In this document: piece by piece, positions 1 through 6,675 of the stretch | How positions within the stretch are numbered: the first letter of the stretch is position 1 | How the letters are laid out: every line of letters begins with the position of its first letter | Assembly (NCBI RefSeq): GCF_014235785.1 | Contig: NZ_CP060137.1 | Location: 1,674,001-1,738,000, forward strand | DNA length: 64,000 nt | DNA from: Bacillus sp. PAMC26568 | Lineage (GTDB): Bacteria > Bacillota > Bacilli > Bacillales > Bacillaceae | Direction: 5' to 3' | Translations under genes and position numbers: made by a program | Notes under the pieces: model-generated | What the model was told of the DNA's origin: nothing | Seen by the model: the letters and a program-made list of their open reading frames with translations, nothing else | Databases searched by the model: none

Positions 1-261
1 ATCATAATCGTACCGAATCTTGAAGTCGTTGCAAAAGGTCCATACAAATTTATGAGGCATCCAAACTATTTGGTTGTCGCTGTAGAAATTCTCTTTTTGC
101 CAGTTTTATTTCAAGCATATGCCACGGCCATACTATTTACAGTCCTCAATGCCGTGATCATGGCCATCCGTATTCCAGCAGAAGAAAAAGCATTGCTGCA
201 GCATACAGATTATGAAGAATTGTTTATGACTAAAAGAAGGTTTCTTCCCAGAAAAGAGTAA
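1..261 (+). CDS. ypbQ: Isoprenylcysteine carboxyl methyltransferase family protein YpbQ (3' part)
   Basis: The reading frame is open from the first base of the window, so only the C-terminal 86 residues are present and the start lies upstream. The visible part has the ICMT-family signature of a membrane methyltransferase: a Gly-Pro-Tyr-x-x-x-Arg-His-Pro-Asn-Tyr motif (residues 13-23 of the visible part), followed by two hydrophobic segments and a charged tail containing EE and HTDYEE. This RHPNY block is the usual SAM-binding end of the family. In B. subtilis the homologue ypbQ lies directly next to ypbR (dynA), which here is 6.4 kb away, so genes have been inserted between them. The methyl-acceptor substrate is not known. 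Confidence 0.85.
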   Translation: MIIVPNLEVVAKGPYKFMRHPNYLVVAVEILFLPVLFQAYATAILFTVLNAVIMAIRIPAEEKALLQHTDYEELFMTKRRFLPRKE

Positions 262-277
262 TTGCGAGATAAACATC

Positions 278-394
278 GTCCAGCTACGGTGCCTAGCTCA
301 CTGTGAAAAAGACAATTTCCCGGAAAAGGCAAAAAGCGCCTTCCCCGTGAAATTCCTATTTTCTTTGCGAGCTGACCAGGGCGCTTTCGCTTTT
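278..394. repeat. Intergenic palindromic repeat of a type common in Bacillaceae
   Basis: The segment starts with a GTCCAGCT...GCCTAGCTC arm and ends with a GAGCTGACCAGGGCGCTTTCGC arm split over 371-390; the middle (318-355) is an imperfect inverted repeat around a short A-rich loop. The arrangement (two arms, A-rich loop, GCGCTTTCGCTTTT end) looks like an intergenic element I remember from many Bacillus genomes. Only one copy lies in this window, so repetition cannot be shown here. It sits between the end of ypbQ and the Fur boxes at 400 and could form a hairpin in RNA, possibly helping to end ypbQ transcription. Confidence 0.5.
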
Positions 395-398
395 GTTG

Positions 399-447
399 TT
401 GAAAATGATTTTCATTCGTGATACACTTTCGTTAAGAATCATTCTCA
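399..447 (+). promoter_or_regulatory. Sigma-A promoter overlapped by two Fur-box-like operators
   Basis: A -35 TTGAAA (399-404) and a -10 TACACT (422-427) are separated by 17 bases. A perfect 7-1-7 palindrome TGAAAAT-G-ATTTTCA (400-414) covers the -35 and spacer; it differs from the B. subtilis Fur consensus TGATAATNATTATCA at two symmetrical positions. A second 7-1-7 box, TAAGAAT-C-ATTCTCA (433-447), with one asymmetry, covers the expected start point. Two operators placed over both promoter halves argue for tight iron-dependent repression of the micro-gene at 469. Confidence 0.75.
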
Positions 448-468
448 TCGAAAAGGTTGTGTGAGACA

Positions 469-555
469 ATGACAATGTTTTTCTTATTAGGAACCGTCTT
501 AGCCTACAGCTTGTTAATTGGTTACATACTTAAAAAAGTAAATACTTCAGCTTGA
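469..555 (+). CDS. 28-residue Fur-controlled micro-protein, possibly FbpC-like
   Basis: A short reading frame (28 codons) begins with ATG and is preceded by two Fur boxes with a promoter and followed by an intrinsic terminator, so it forms a complete small transcription unit. The peptide is mostly one hydrophobic segment (residues 3-20) followed by a basic Lys-Lys end, as expected of a small membrane-bound peptide. The upstream ribosome site is AAAGG (452-456). B. subtilis encodes Fur-regulated small basic proteins (FbpA, FbpB, FbpC) acting in the iron-sparing response; FbpC is about this length. Size, promoter type and location make FbpC the best guess, but I cannot confirm it by sequence memory. 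No enzyme motif is present. Confidence 0.55.
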   Translation: MTMFFLLGTVLAYSLLIGYILKKVNTSA

Positions 556-563
556 ATAAATCC

Positions 564-588
564 GCTGCCTATAAGGCAGTTTTTTTTG
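564..588 (+). terminator. Intrinsic terminator of the Fur-controlled micro-gene
   Basis: Stem CTGCCT (565-570) pairs with AGGCAG (574-579) across a 3-base loop and is followed by eight T (580-587). Confidence 0.8.
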
Positions 589-596
589 TATTTTCA

Positions 597-893
597 TCAT
601 GGCTCATGTCTATACTTAGAATGCTCACGAAAAGCAAGGATTGATGTTTTTAGTGAAGAGTAAGATCCCACCGCTGCACCGCCATAAAAAAACCCCATAA
701 ATATGCCTGCTGATAAATGATGGGGATGGCTGAATAAAATAGAGATTCCAAGTCCCAGAAGCCCGGCTATGGTCGGAACAAACTTTCCAGGTATATGGAA
801 CAGGATTTTTAATAGCTGGGTTACTATCAATACTGTTGGAACAGCAATGACAGCATCCCAAATATTTGTATGAATCACAGGAAATTCGGTCAT
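597..893 (-). CDS. Small holin-like membrane protein, function unknown
   Basis: A 98-residue protein with three hydrophobic segments (about residues 12-30, 37-55 and 63-80) and a charged tail, similar in layout to phage holin-type or small integral membrane proteins. It is not near phage genes. An ATG nine bases further upstream (902) abuts the GAGG ribosome site, so the second ATG (893), spaced nine bases from GAGG, is the more likely start. An overlapping reading frame on the same strand (625-933) has no membrane or family logic and is a shadow. I do not recognise the family with confidence. Confidence 0.55.
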   Translation of the reverse strand: MTEFPVIHTNIWDAVIAVPTVLIVTQLLKILFHIPGKFVPTIAGLLGLGISILFSHPHHLSAGIFMGFFYGGAAVGSYSSLKTSILAFREHSKYRHEP

Positions 894-1034
894 TAGTATC
901 ATCCTCGTGTAACCATTTTTTTATAGTATTCAACTATAGATATTTTATATGAGAGAGCTCTGAAAAAAATATGGTATCATCGTTCTATATTGAATGAAAT
1001 CTTAAGTGAATTTGAAGTTTTAGGAGGAATGATT

Positions 1035-1475
1035 TTGAATTCGAACGAAATACATTCTGTCTATCAGCAGCTAATAGAGGCATGGAACAGCCGAAATGCC
1101 CGTGAAATGGCAGATTTATTTACTATGGAAGGCGAGATAATTGGATTTGATGGCAGTCAGGAGATTGGACGGGAGAAGATCTTCTCTCATCTTAGCCCCA
1201 TATTTTCAAATCATCCTACTGCTCCATTTGTAACCAAAGTGAAGAACATTCGTTTCCTCGGTCCTGATGCAGCTGTTTTACGCGCTATTGCAGGAATGGT
1301 GCCGCATGGAAAATCAGATCTTAACCCAGATGTAAATACACATCACACTCTAGTTGCCGTTAAAGAGGAGAATAAATGGCTGATCCAGCTTTTTCAGAAT
1401 ACACCTGCAATGTTTCACGGCAGACCTCACTTAGTAGAAGAAATGACAGAAGAGCTGAGACAATTGCTTTCGTAA
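1035..1475 (+). CDS. SnoaL-like / SgcJ-EcaC family nuclear-transport-factor-2 fold protein
   Basis: About 146 residues with the pattern of the DUF4440/SgcJ-EcaC family: an N-terminal helix with Y-x-x-L-I-x-A-W-N-S-R-N, a Phe-rich strand describing 'GEIIGFDGS', and a C-terminal strand ending 'HTLVAVKEENKWLIQLFQNTP'. These cone-shaped NTF2-fold proteins bind small ligands, and most have no known substrate. The start is set by AGGAGG (1022-1027): TTG at 1035 has a seven-base spacing, while the in-frame ATG at 1029 is only one base from it. A terminator follows, so the gene is probably monocistronic. Confidence 0.75.
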   Translation: MNSNEIHSVYQQLIEAWNSRNAREMADLFTMEGEIIGFDGSQEIGREKIFSHLSPIFSNHPTAPFVTKVKNIRFLGPDAAVLRAIAGMVPHGKSDLNPDVNTHHTLVAVKEENKWLIQLFQNTPAMFHGRPHLVEEMTEELRQLLS

Positions 1476-1520
1476 TGAACGGTGTCGATGGCAGAGACCT
1501 TATCGAATACTCATAGTTAA

Positions 1521-1553
1521 GCATGTTACCTTTATATTAGGTGACATTTTTTT
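1521..1553 (+). terminator. Intrinsic terminator after the SnoaL-like gene
   Basis: GTTACCT (1525-1531) pairs with AGGTGAC (1539-1545, one G-T pair) and is followed by a T run at 1547-1553. Confidence 0.65.
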
Positions 1554-1581
1554 ATATCATTTTATTTTGAAATCAAATCGA

Positions 1582-1627
1582 TTGACAAAAAAACAAATCT
1601 CAGATATTATTATCTCGAATTAAAGAT
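1582..1627 (+). promoter_or_regulatory. Promoter of azoR with MhqR-like operator
   Basis: Consensus -35 TTGACA (1582-1587) and -10 TATTAT (1605-1610) are 17 bases apart. Directly downstream lies ATCTCGAATTAAAGAT (1612-1627), which keeps the ATCTCGA half and the AATT centre of the operator TATCTCGAATTCGAGAT reported for the MarR-type repressor MhqR in B. subtilis; the second half is degenerate. Its position at the start point suits repression relieved by quinones or azo compounds. The known regulator is established knowledge; its action here is inference. Confidence 0.7.
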
Positions 1628-1724
1628 TTTTAATTTAAAGATTCATAAATTATTGTTTTAATTTTACAATTTAAATCAATAATAAAATGTCTCTAATTTG
1701 AAAAAAGAAAGGTGAAATGACAAA

Positions 1725-2360
1725 ATGGCAAAAGTTTTATACATCACAGCACACCCGCACGACGATACAGCTTCTTTCAGTATGGCTGCAGGAAAAGCAT
1801 TCCTTGACACATACAAAGAGGTAAATGCAAATGACGAGATCGTACACATCGATCTATATAAAGAAAATATCCCGCATATCGATGCTGACGTATTCAGCGG
1901 ATGGGGCAAGCTTCAAACAGGAAAAGGCTTTGAAGAGCTTTCTGAAGAAGAAAAAGGCAAAGTAGGCCGTCTATCTGAGCTAAGCGAACAATTTATTTCA
2001 GCTGATAAATTTGTTTTCGTAACACCGCTTTGGAACTTCTCATTCCCTCCAGTGATGAAAGCATATCTTGACTCAGTAGCTGTTGCAGGAAAAACATTCA
2101 AATACACAGAGCAAGGTCCAGTTGGTTTATTAACTGACAAAAAGGCTCTTCACATTCAAGCTCGCGGCGGCATTTACTCAACAGGCCCGGCAGCTGAAAT
2201 GGAAATGGGACACCGTTACCTGGGCATCATGATGAATTTCTTCGGAGTTCCATCTTTTGAAGGCTTATTCATCGAAGGTCACGCTGCAATGCCTGACAAA
2301 GCTCAAGAAATTAAAGAAAATGGAATTGCACGCGCTAAAGACTTGGCACATACATTCTAA
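1725..2360 (+). CDS. azoR: FMN-dependent NADH-azoreductase
   Basis: The 211-residue product is a flavodoxin-fold oxidoreductase of the AzoR/AzoR1-AzoR2 type, close to the usual 208-211 residues. It starts with the typical beta-strand and '[12 protein letters not shown]' phosphate-binding loop; '[20 protein letters not shown]' (about 101-119, split motif) is the FMN-binding block and '[10 protein letters not shown]' the second loop. These enzymes reduce quinones and azo dyes with two electrons, protecting against thiol-reactive quinones. The ATG is preceded by AAAGGTG. The promoter carries a MhqR-like operator and a terminator closes the unit, so it is likely a single-gene, quinone-inducible transcript. 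Confidence 0.93.
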   Translation: MAKVLYITAHPHDDTASFSMAAGKAFLDTYKEVNANDEIVHIDLYKENIPHIDADVFSGWGKLQTGKGFEELSEEEKGKVGRLSELSEQFISADKFVFVTPLWNFSFPPVMKAYLDSVAVAGKTFKYTEQGPVGLLTDKKALHIQARGGIYSTGPAAEMEMGHRYLGIMMNFFGVPSFEGLFIEGHAAMPDKAQEIKENGIARAKDLAHTF

Positions 2361-2364
2361 GCAG

Positions 2365-2393
2365 AAAAGATCTCCAATTGGGGATCTTTTTTT
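2365..2393 (+). terminator. Intrinsic terminator of azoR
   Basis: AAAGATCTCC pairs with GGGGATCTTT around an AATT loop (2366-2389), followed by seven T. Confidence 0.85.
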
Positions 2394-2496
2394 ATGGAGT
2401 TTTTGGCGTCATTTTATACCTTTTGGAACGTTCAGGTAAGATAATTTTTGAAATAGATGAAGAATTTTGTCAAAACATCTTTATATTGAGATTTTT

Positions 2497-2545
2497 GGGC
2501 GATATATCTGCTGTGGGCGATATATTGAAAATTTCGGGTATATCC
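2497..2545. repeat. Phased GATA-core repeat cluster 1
   Basis: Three related units, GGGCGATATA (2497), GGGCGATATA (2515) and GGGTATATCC (2536), are spaced 18 and 21 bases. A similar cluster, with the same unit and the same intervening sequence TTTC-GGG, occurs at 34823-34877. The rest of 2394-2644 shows no gene. Confidence 0.5.
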
Positions 2546-2644
2546 AATTTCCTCAATGAAACTTTCTCTAATAAAAAATCCTCCCAGTATTCCATTTTTA
2601 TATTAGAATAGGAGAATCAAACAAAAAGGAGATTCTAAACATCT

Positions 2645-3271
2645 ATGAACGGGACAGCACACATGGCCATTGGGGCTGGAACAGGGTTTGTGATCGCAAG
2701 CTCAATGCAGACTGATTTTCAGACAACACTTATCTTATCAGGTCTTGGAGGTCTGGCCGCATTGATGCCTGATATTGATATCGATGGTAAATTGAGCAAC
2801 CGCATCACTTTTTCCCATCGTTTTATTCGTACATTGGCTCAGGTTATTGGTTTTTTAATGATCATGTATAGTTTTTTTCAAGGGAGAGGCAGTGAAATTT
2901 GGATTGGAATGGGAGCAGGAGCTGCAATCATTGTCTTTTCTGCTTTTATAAGACAAAGGCACATGCTGACAATGACTGGCTTTGGAGTTCTTGCAGGAGG
3001 AATCTCACTTCAGGAAAACTGGCTTATTTTGCTTGGAGTGTTTATCGTGATTGCTTCCTTTGTTCCTCATCGAAGCTATACCCATTCATTGTTAGGCCTT
3101 GGTTTTTTTGCAGTGATTGCCTTTCAATTTGAGCAGGCGATTGGATTGGATGGAGCTTTTCTAGTAAGCACTGCGGGTTATGGGAGTCATTTGCTTGCAG
3201 ATATGAAGATGCTTCCATTTAATCGCAGAGGGGTTAAATACTTTTTGCCTTTTTCATCAAAAGAGCTTTAA
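2645..3271 (+). CDS. YdjM/DUF457-type membrane-bound metal-dependent hydrolase
   Basis: A 208-residue membrane protein with several hydrophobic helices (about 10-40, 64-80, 86-104, 110-138, 150-172). It carries the family's metal-binding residues: His6 near the start, Pro-Asp-Ile-Asp-x-Asp (42-47), HRSYTHS (142-148) and HLLAD (about 183-187). The family (LexA-binding, membrane-bound metal-dependent hydrolase) is thought to act on a lipid or membrane substrate, but the reaction is unknown. A second, longer member of the same broad family is at 20256-21269. The RBS AAGGAG lies 13 bases upstream of the ATG, an unusually long distance. Confidence 0.8.
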   Translation: MNGTAHMAIGAGTGFVIASSMQTDFQTTLILSGLGGLAALMPDIDIDGKLSNRITFSHRFIRTLAQVIGFLMIMYSFFQGRGSEIWIGMGAGAAIIVFSAFIRQRHMLTMTGFGVLAGGISLQENWLILLGVFIVIASFVPHRSYTHSLLGLGFFAVIAFQFEQAIGLDGAFLVSTAGYGSHLLADMKMLPFNRRGVKYFLPFSSKEL

Positions 3272-3314
3272 TGGAGTAAGCTTTGATCATTTTGTGAATA
3301 AACATACAAACTAT

Positions 3315-3390
3315 TTGAATACATCAAAAAAATTCGATACAATGAAAGTAAGAAAATTGGAGACCTTATTAAAAGGCCTCTATTTTTTTG
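3315..3390 (+). promoter_or_regulatory. khtTU promoter followed by a terminator-like leader hairpin
   Basis: -35 TTGAAT (3315-3320) and -10 TACAAT (3338-3343) are 17 bases apart, predicting a start near 3350. Only about ten bases later GAGACCTT pairs with AAGGCCTC (3360-3380, one mismatch) and is followed by seven T (3383-3389), which is a rho-independent terminator shape inside the 5' leader. It could be an attenuator of khtTU or the terminator of the upstream gene that happens to lie after the promoter. Confidence 0.6.
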
Positions 3391-3414
3391 CCCAAAAGTG
3401 AAGGAGGAATAGGT

Positions 3415-3903
3415 GTGAATTGCAGAGAAAGTGAATTGCCGGGAATCGGCAGAAAGTTTGAAGTCATCACGAAAACCAATGAGAAAATTGTCATCGTGAT
3501 TCATGATGATGGAAGAAGAGAGATTTATCATTTTGATAGTGATGATCATGAAGAAAGCATCTCAAGTGTTACATTTAATGATTCTGAAGCAAGACAAATT
3601 GCAGCCATTTTGGGCGGCATGGTTTACAAGCCAAAAGCATTGGAGTCCATTGAAATAGCTCTTGATGACCTTGTGATTGAATGGTTCAAAGTCGAGCCTG
3701 GTGCTCCTGCAATGAATAAATCCATTTTAGACATTGATATCCGAAACGAGTACGGTGTAACGGTAATCGCTATCATGAAAAAAAATCAGAAAAAGGTATT
3801 GAATCCAGGACCGGAAACGATGATTGAAGCTGGTGACACTTTAGTTATTTCAGGAGAAAGAAAGGATTTGAAAGCGTTAATTAAAAATTTATTATCTTCT
3901 TAA
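3415..3903 (+). CDS. khtT: KhtT, regulatory RCK_C subunit of the K+/H+ antiporter
   Basis: The 162-residue soluble protein matches KhtT (YhaT) of B. subtilis in length and start (N-x-R-E-x-x-LPGIGRKFE). The N-terminal half is a small beta domain with HDDGRREIYHF; the C-terminal half (about 85-160) is an RCK_C (TrkA-C) domain with 'DIRNEYGVTVIAIMKKNQ' and 'IEAGDTLVISGERKDL'. KhtT binds and gates the membrane subunit KhtU; RCK_C domains of this family bind c-di-AMP. GTG 3415 lies seven bases after AAGGAGG, so it is preferred over upstream codons. It is followed after 16 bases by khtU. The khtS gene found in front in B. subtilis is absent. Confidence 0.93.
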   Translation: MNCRESELPGIGRKFEVITKTNEKIVIVIHDDGRREIYHFDSDDHEESISSVTFNDSEARQIAAILGGMVYKPKALESIEIALDDLVIEWFKVEPGAPAMNKSILDIDIRNEYGVTVIAIMKKNQKKVLNPGPETMIEAGDTLVISGERKDLKALIKNLLSS

Positions 3904-3919
3904 GGGGGAGTATGTATAG

Positions 3920-5149
3920 ATGGATCATTTAGTATTTGAAGTTGGTACAGCATTAGTTTTAGTTGCAATTGCAGCTCTATTGGCAGGTAAGTTTAAATTC
4001 TCCATTATCCCATTCCTTATTGTCCTTGGCATGGTGGTTGGGCCTCACGCTCCCAAAATAGGAGTCATTGATTTAACTTTCATAGAGAGTGCCGAAATCA
4101 TTGAATTTATGGGACGCATGGGTGTGCTATTTCTCCTTTTCTACCTCGGTTTGGAATTTTCTATCGGAAAATTAATAAAATCAGGCAAGTCAATTGTTAT
4201 TGGGGGTTCAATTTATATCTCAATTAACTTTTCCTTAGGATTGCTATTTGCATTTCTGGCAGGTTTTCCTCTGCTTGAAATTCTGATTATTGCCGGTATT
4301 ATTACGATTTCTTCAAGCGCGATTGTCGCTAAAGTATTGGTCGATTTAAGAAGAACCGGTAATACGGAAACAGAACTGATTTTGGGAATTATCATGTTTG
4401 AGGATATCTTTTTAGCTGTTTATTTATCAGTCATATCAGGCCTCGTTCTTGGAGATGCAACGTCATTTGGCGGAGCGGTAACCTCAATTCTTATTGCCCT
4501 CGGGTACATGTTATTGTTCTTCATCGTTGCCCGGAAAGCAACACCAATTCTCAACAAACTATTAAATATTTCATCTGATGAAATATTTATCATCGTCGTT
4601 TTTGCATCCCTCTTCTTTGTAGCCGGTTTTTCAGAAACAATCCATGTTGCTGAAGCAATTGGCGCCCTTTTATTAGGTCTTGTGTTTTCAGAAACAGAAC
4701 ACAGCGATCGCATTGAACATTTAGTCGTTCCATTTCGTGATTTCTTTGGAGCTCTCTTTTTCTTCAGCTTTGGCTTAAGCATTGATCCGTTTTCATTGGG
4801 TGGAGCTGTATGGCTTGCTTTAGGTGCCGTTGTGTTAACGATTCTCGGAAATATCACAGCGGGTATGATAGCAGGCAGAAGAGCTGGATTATCTCACAAA
4901 GGTTCATTAAACATTGGCTTGACCATCGTTTCCCGCGGTGAATTTTCAATCATCATGGCTAACTTAGGAATAGCAGGCGGATTAATGCCGATTTTAAAAC
5001 CATTCTCCGCATTATATGTTTTAATATTAGCGATTCTCGGACCGTTGTTAACAAAAGAATCGAAAGCAATTTACAATGTCCTTAATAAAATCTTTAAATG
5101 GAAAGTTCCGAAGAATACCATTCAAAAGGTGAAACAGCCGGAAAATTAA
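3920..5149 (+). CDS. khtU: KhtU, CPA2-family K+/H+ antiporter
   Basis: A 409-residue membrane transporter with about 12 hydrophobic helices, of the monovalent cation:proton antiporter-2 family, the same length as B. subtilis KhtU (YhaU). Diagnostic segments are 'FLLFYLGLEFSIGKL' (about 73-87), 'ISSSAIVAKVLVDL' (about 131-144) and 'SRGEFSIIMANLGIAGG' (about 340-356). It exports K+ in exchange for protons and helps protect against alkaline and high-K+ conditions and toxic electrophiles, with KhtT as gate. ATG 3920 has GGGGGAG nine bases upstream. Operon with khtT. Confidence 0.93.
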   Translation: MDHLVFEVGTALVLVAIAALLAGKFKFSIIPFLIVLGMVVGPHAPKIGVIDLTFIESAEIIEFMGRMGVLFLLFYLGLEFSIGKLIKSGKSIVIGGSIYISINFSLGLLFAFLAGFPLLEILIIAGIITISSSAIVAKVLVDLRRTGNTETELILGIIMFEDIFLAVYLSVISGLVLGDATSFGGAVTSILIALGYMLLFFIVARKATPILNKLLNISSDEIFIIVVFASLFFVAGFSETIHVAEAIGALLLGLVFSETEHSDRIEHLVVPFRDFFGALFFFSFGLSIDPFSLGGAVWLALGAVVLTILGNITAGMIAGRRAGLSHKGSLNIGLTIVSRGEFSIIMANLGIAGGLMPILKPFSALYVLILAILGPLLTKESKAIYNVLNKIFKWKVPKNTIQKVKQPEN

Positions 5150-5214
5150 ATTGTTTTGATAAACAGTACGAAATGAATCGGAGCTGTCATTGCGGCAGCT
5201 TATTTTAAAATTAA

Positions 5215-5314
5215 GGCTTTTATCAAATTTAAAATAAATGATTAATCCTTAAGTGGATTGCAGCGGAAATCCACGGGTAAAATTTATAACCAAAACAACA
5301 TTCATGCGAAAACA
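5215..5314 (+). repeat. MITE-like repeat, internally deleted copy D
   Basis: The segment keeps the outer ends of the long element found at 32130-32349 (GGCTTTT...AAAATGATTAA at the left, ATAACCAAAACAAC...GCGAAAACA at the right), but about 115 bases of the core are missing: GTGGATTG is joined directly to CAGCGGAAATCCAC. What remains folds as a hairpin GTGGATT/AATCCAC. Confidence 0.75.
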
Positions 5315-5550
5315 TCTAAAGACGGGCAGGTTGAAGATAAAACATCATAAATCCAGTCCAACTATCAAAAAAGAGTCATTCTTTTTCAAAAATGTGATTA
5401 TATGAGCGAAAACCATGATCCAATTATCAAAAAGATCGGTTTCATTATCAAACTCCTATTTACGTCCATTATTAGCCATTTTGATAACAGAAAATGGAAT
5501 GATAATGGTATAATTGTAAATATTTTGACGGAATGATAGGGGGCAACAGG
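5315..5550. other. Intergenic region with phased GATA-core motifs
   Basis: No gene is seen. TATCA cores occur at 5362 (CCAACTATCAAAAA), 5424 (CCAATTATCAAAAA) and 5445 (CATTATCAAA), spaced 62 and 21 bases, plus one inverse copy TTTTGATAAC at 5479. On the minus strand these read GATA(A/G), like the clusters at 2497 and 34823. A TATAAT-like -10 lies near 5505-5513. Confidence 0.35.
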
Positions 5551-6369
5551 ATGGAATCGGTGATTAACTATTATACAGGCTTTGCTGAAAGAGAGTGGAC
5601 GCGGCTAGACCGTGAGCCATTAGAATTTATTGTGAACTTCCATTACATAAAACACTATTTGCCAGAGAACGCACACATTTTGGATAATGGTGCTGGACCT
5701 GGAAAATACTCCATGGCACTTGCCAAAAATGGGTATCAAATCACCCTTTCAGATGTAACTCCAAAGCTTGTTGCTCTAGCAGAAGAAAAAGCGAAGGAGC
5801 TTAATCTCTCCAATCAATTTAATGGTTTTTACACAGCAGATGCAGCAAATCTGACTCTATTTCCAGATGCAGCATTCGATGCCGCCCTTATGATGGGCCC
5901 TCTTTATCATTTGCAAACAGATGAAGCGAGGCATAAAGCGGTAAAAGAGCTTAACCGGATCACTAAAAAAGATGGGTATGTTTTTGTCGCTTTCAGATCC
6001 AGGTCTCATCATATGTATGCTTCTCTTCAAACGCCAGACAATTGGAGACCAAATAATTCAATTGAATCAATCCGTACTTTTTTAGAAACAGGAATTTTTA
6101 ACCATCAAGAAAAAGGGCGATTTACAGGAGCCTACTTCTATAAAGTAGAAGACATTTGTCCTTTCATGGAATCGAATGGGTTTCAAACAAGCGAATTGAT
6201 TGGTTCAACCGGTCTCGGTGCAGCGTTGAATGAGAGCAGCTGGAACCTGTGGCGTGAGAAAGGGGACTCTGAATTAAACAAACTGACCGAGCTTCTGATC
6301 GAGACAGCAAAGGATCCTTATCTGCTTGGAATTTCTTCACATCTGCTGTATATAGGAAAGAAAATCTAA
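5551..6369 (+). CDS. Class I SAM-dependent methyltransferase
   Basis: 272 residues with a Rossmann methyltransferase fold: motif I 'ILDNGAGPGKYS' (about 43-54 from this start), an acidic end of strand 2 ('TLSDVTP'), motif II 'FDAALMMGPLYHL' and a post-core region rich in aromatic residues. The substrate cannot be predicted; small-molecule methylation is typical of this group. The RBS TAGGGGG (5537-5543) is seven bases from ATG 5551, so the in-frame ATG at 5533 upstream of it is unlikely. The gene stands alone, ended by a strong terminator. Confidence 0.85.
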   Translation: MESVINYYTGFAEREWTRLDREPLEFIVNFHYIKHYLPENAHILDNGAGPGKYSMALAKNGYQITLSDVTPKLVALAEEKAKELNLSNQFNGFYTADAANLTLFPDAAFDAALMMGPLYHLQTDEARHKAVKELNRITKKDGYVFVAFRSRSHHMYASLQTPDNWRPNNSIESIRTFLETGIFNHQEKGRFTGAYFYKVEDICPFMESNGFQTSELIGSTGLGAALNESSWNLWREKGDSELNKLTELLIETAKDPYLLGISSHLLYIGKKI

Positions 6370-6398
6370 CATTACTTTTTTGAGAAAAAGTAAACATT

Positions 6399-6438
6399 TA
6401 AAAGGGTGACTTGAGCACGATGCCAAGTCACCCTTTTT
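6399..6438 (+). terminator. Strong intrinsic terminator after the methyltransferase
   Basis: AAAGGGTGACTTG (6401-6413) pairs exactly with CAAGTCACCCTTT (6424-6436) and is followed by T residues. Confidence 0.9.
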
Positions 6439-6439
6439 C

Positions 6440-6675
6440 CACCTAATTTGTCTGTATAATAATTTCATCATGATCAACGCTGCTGACTCCTCAGTAACAC
6501 GAGTCGAGTAATAAACTTATAGGAAACTCGGGTTGTCAGTAGGCTGCAGGGAGGACCTATTGTAAAAAAAGTTTCAAATTAAGGAAAGAACAATTCACTC
6601 ATTCAATAATATGATGGGAAAAAGGCAAAAAATCAAGTAAAATAGCAGTATACGCTACACAAAGGGGTTTATGCA
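6440..6675. other. dynA upstream region with a two-step inverted repeat
   Basis: No gene is seen. CTGAC (6482) pairs with GTCAG (6535) and CGAGT (6500) with ACTCG (6525), giving a nested stem of about 60 bases ahead of dynA. A ribosome site AAAGGGG (6660-6666) precedes the dynA ATG. Confidence 0.35.

Noticed and set aside
625..933. 102-residue minus-strand frame overlapping the holin-like gene
   Set aside because: It overlaps the better-supported holin-like gene in another frame, has no ribosome site and no family logic.
5340..5490. CRISPR-like array of TATCAAAA units
   Set aside because: Repeats are too short, spacing is irregular (62 and 21 bases) and no cas genes are near.
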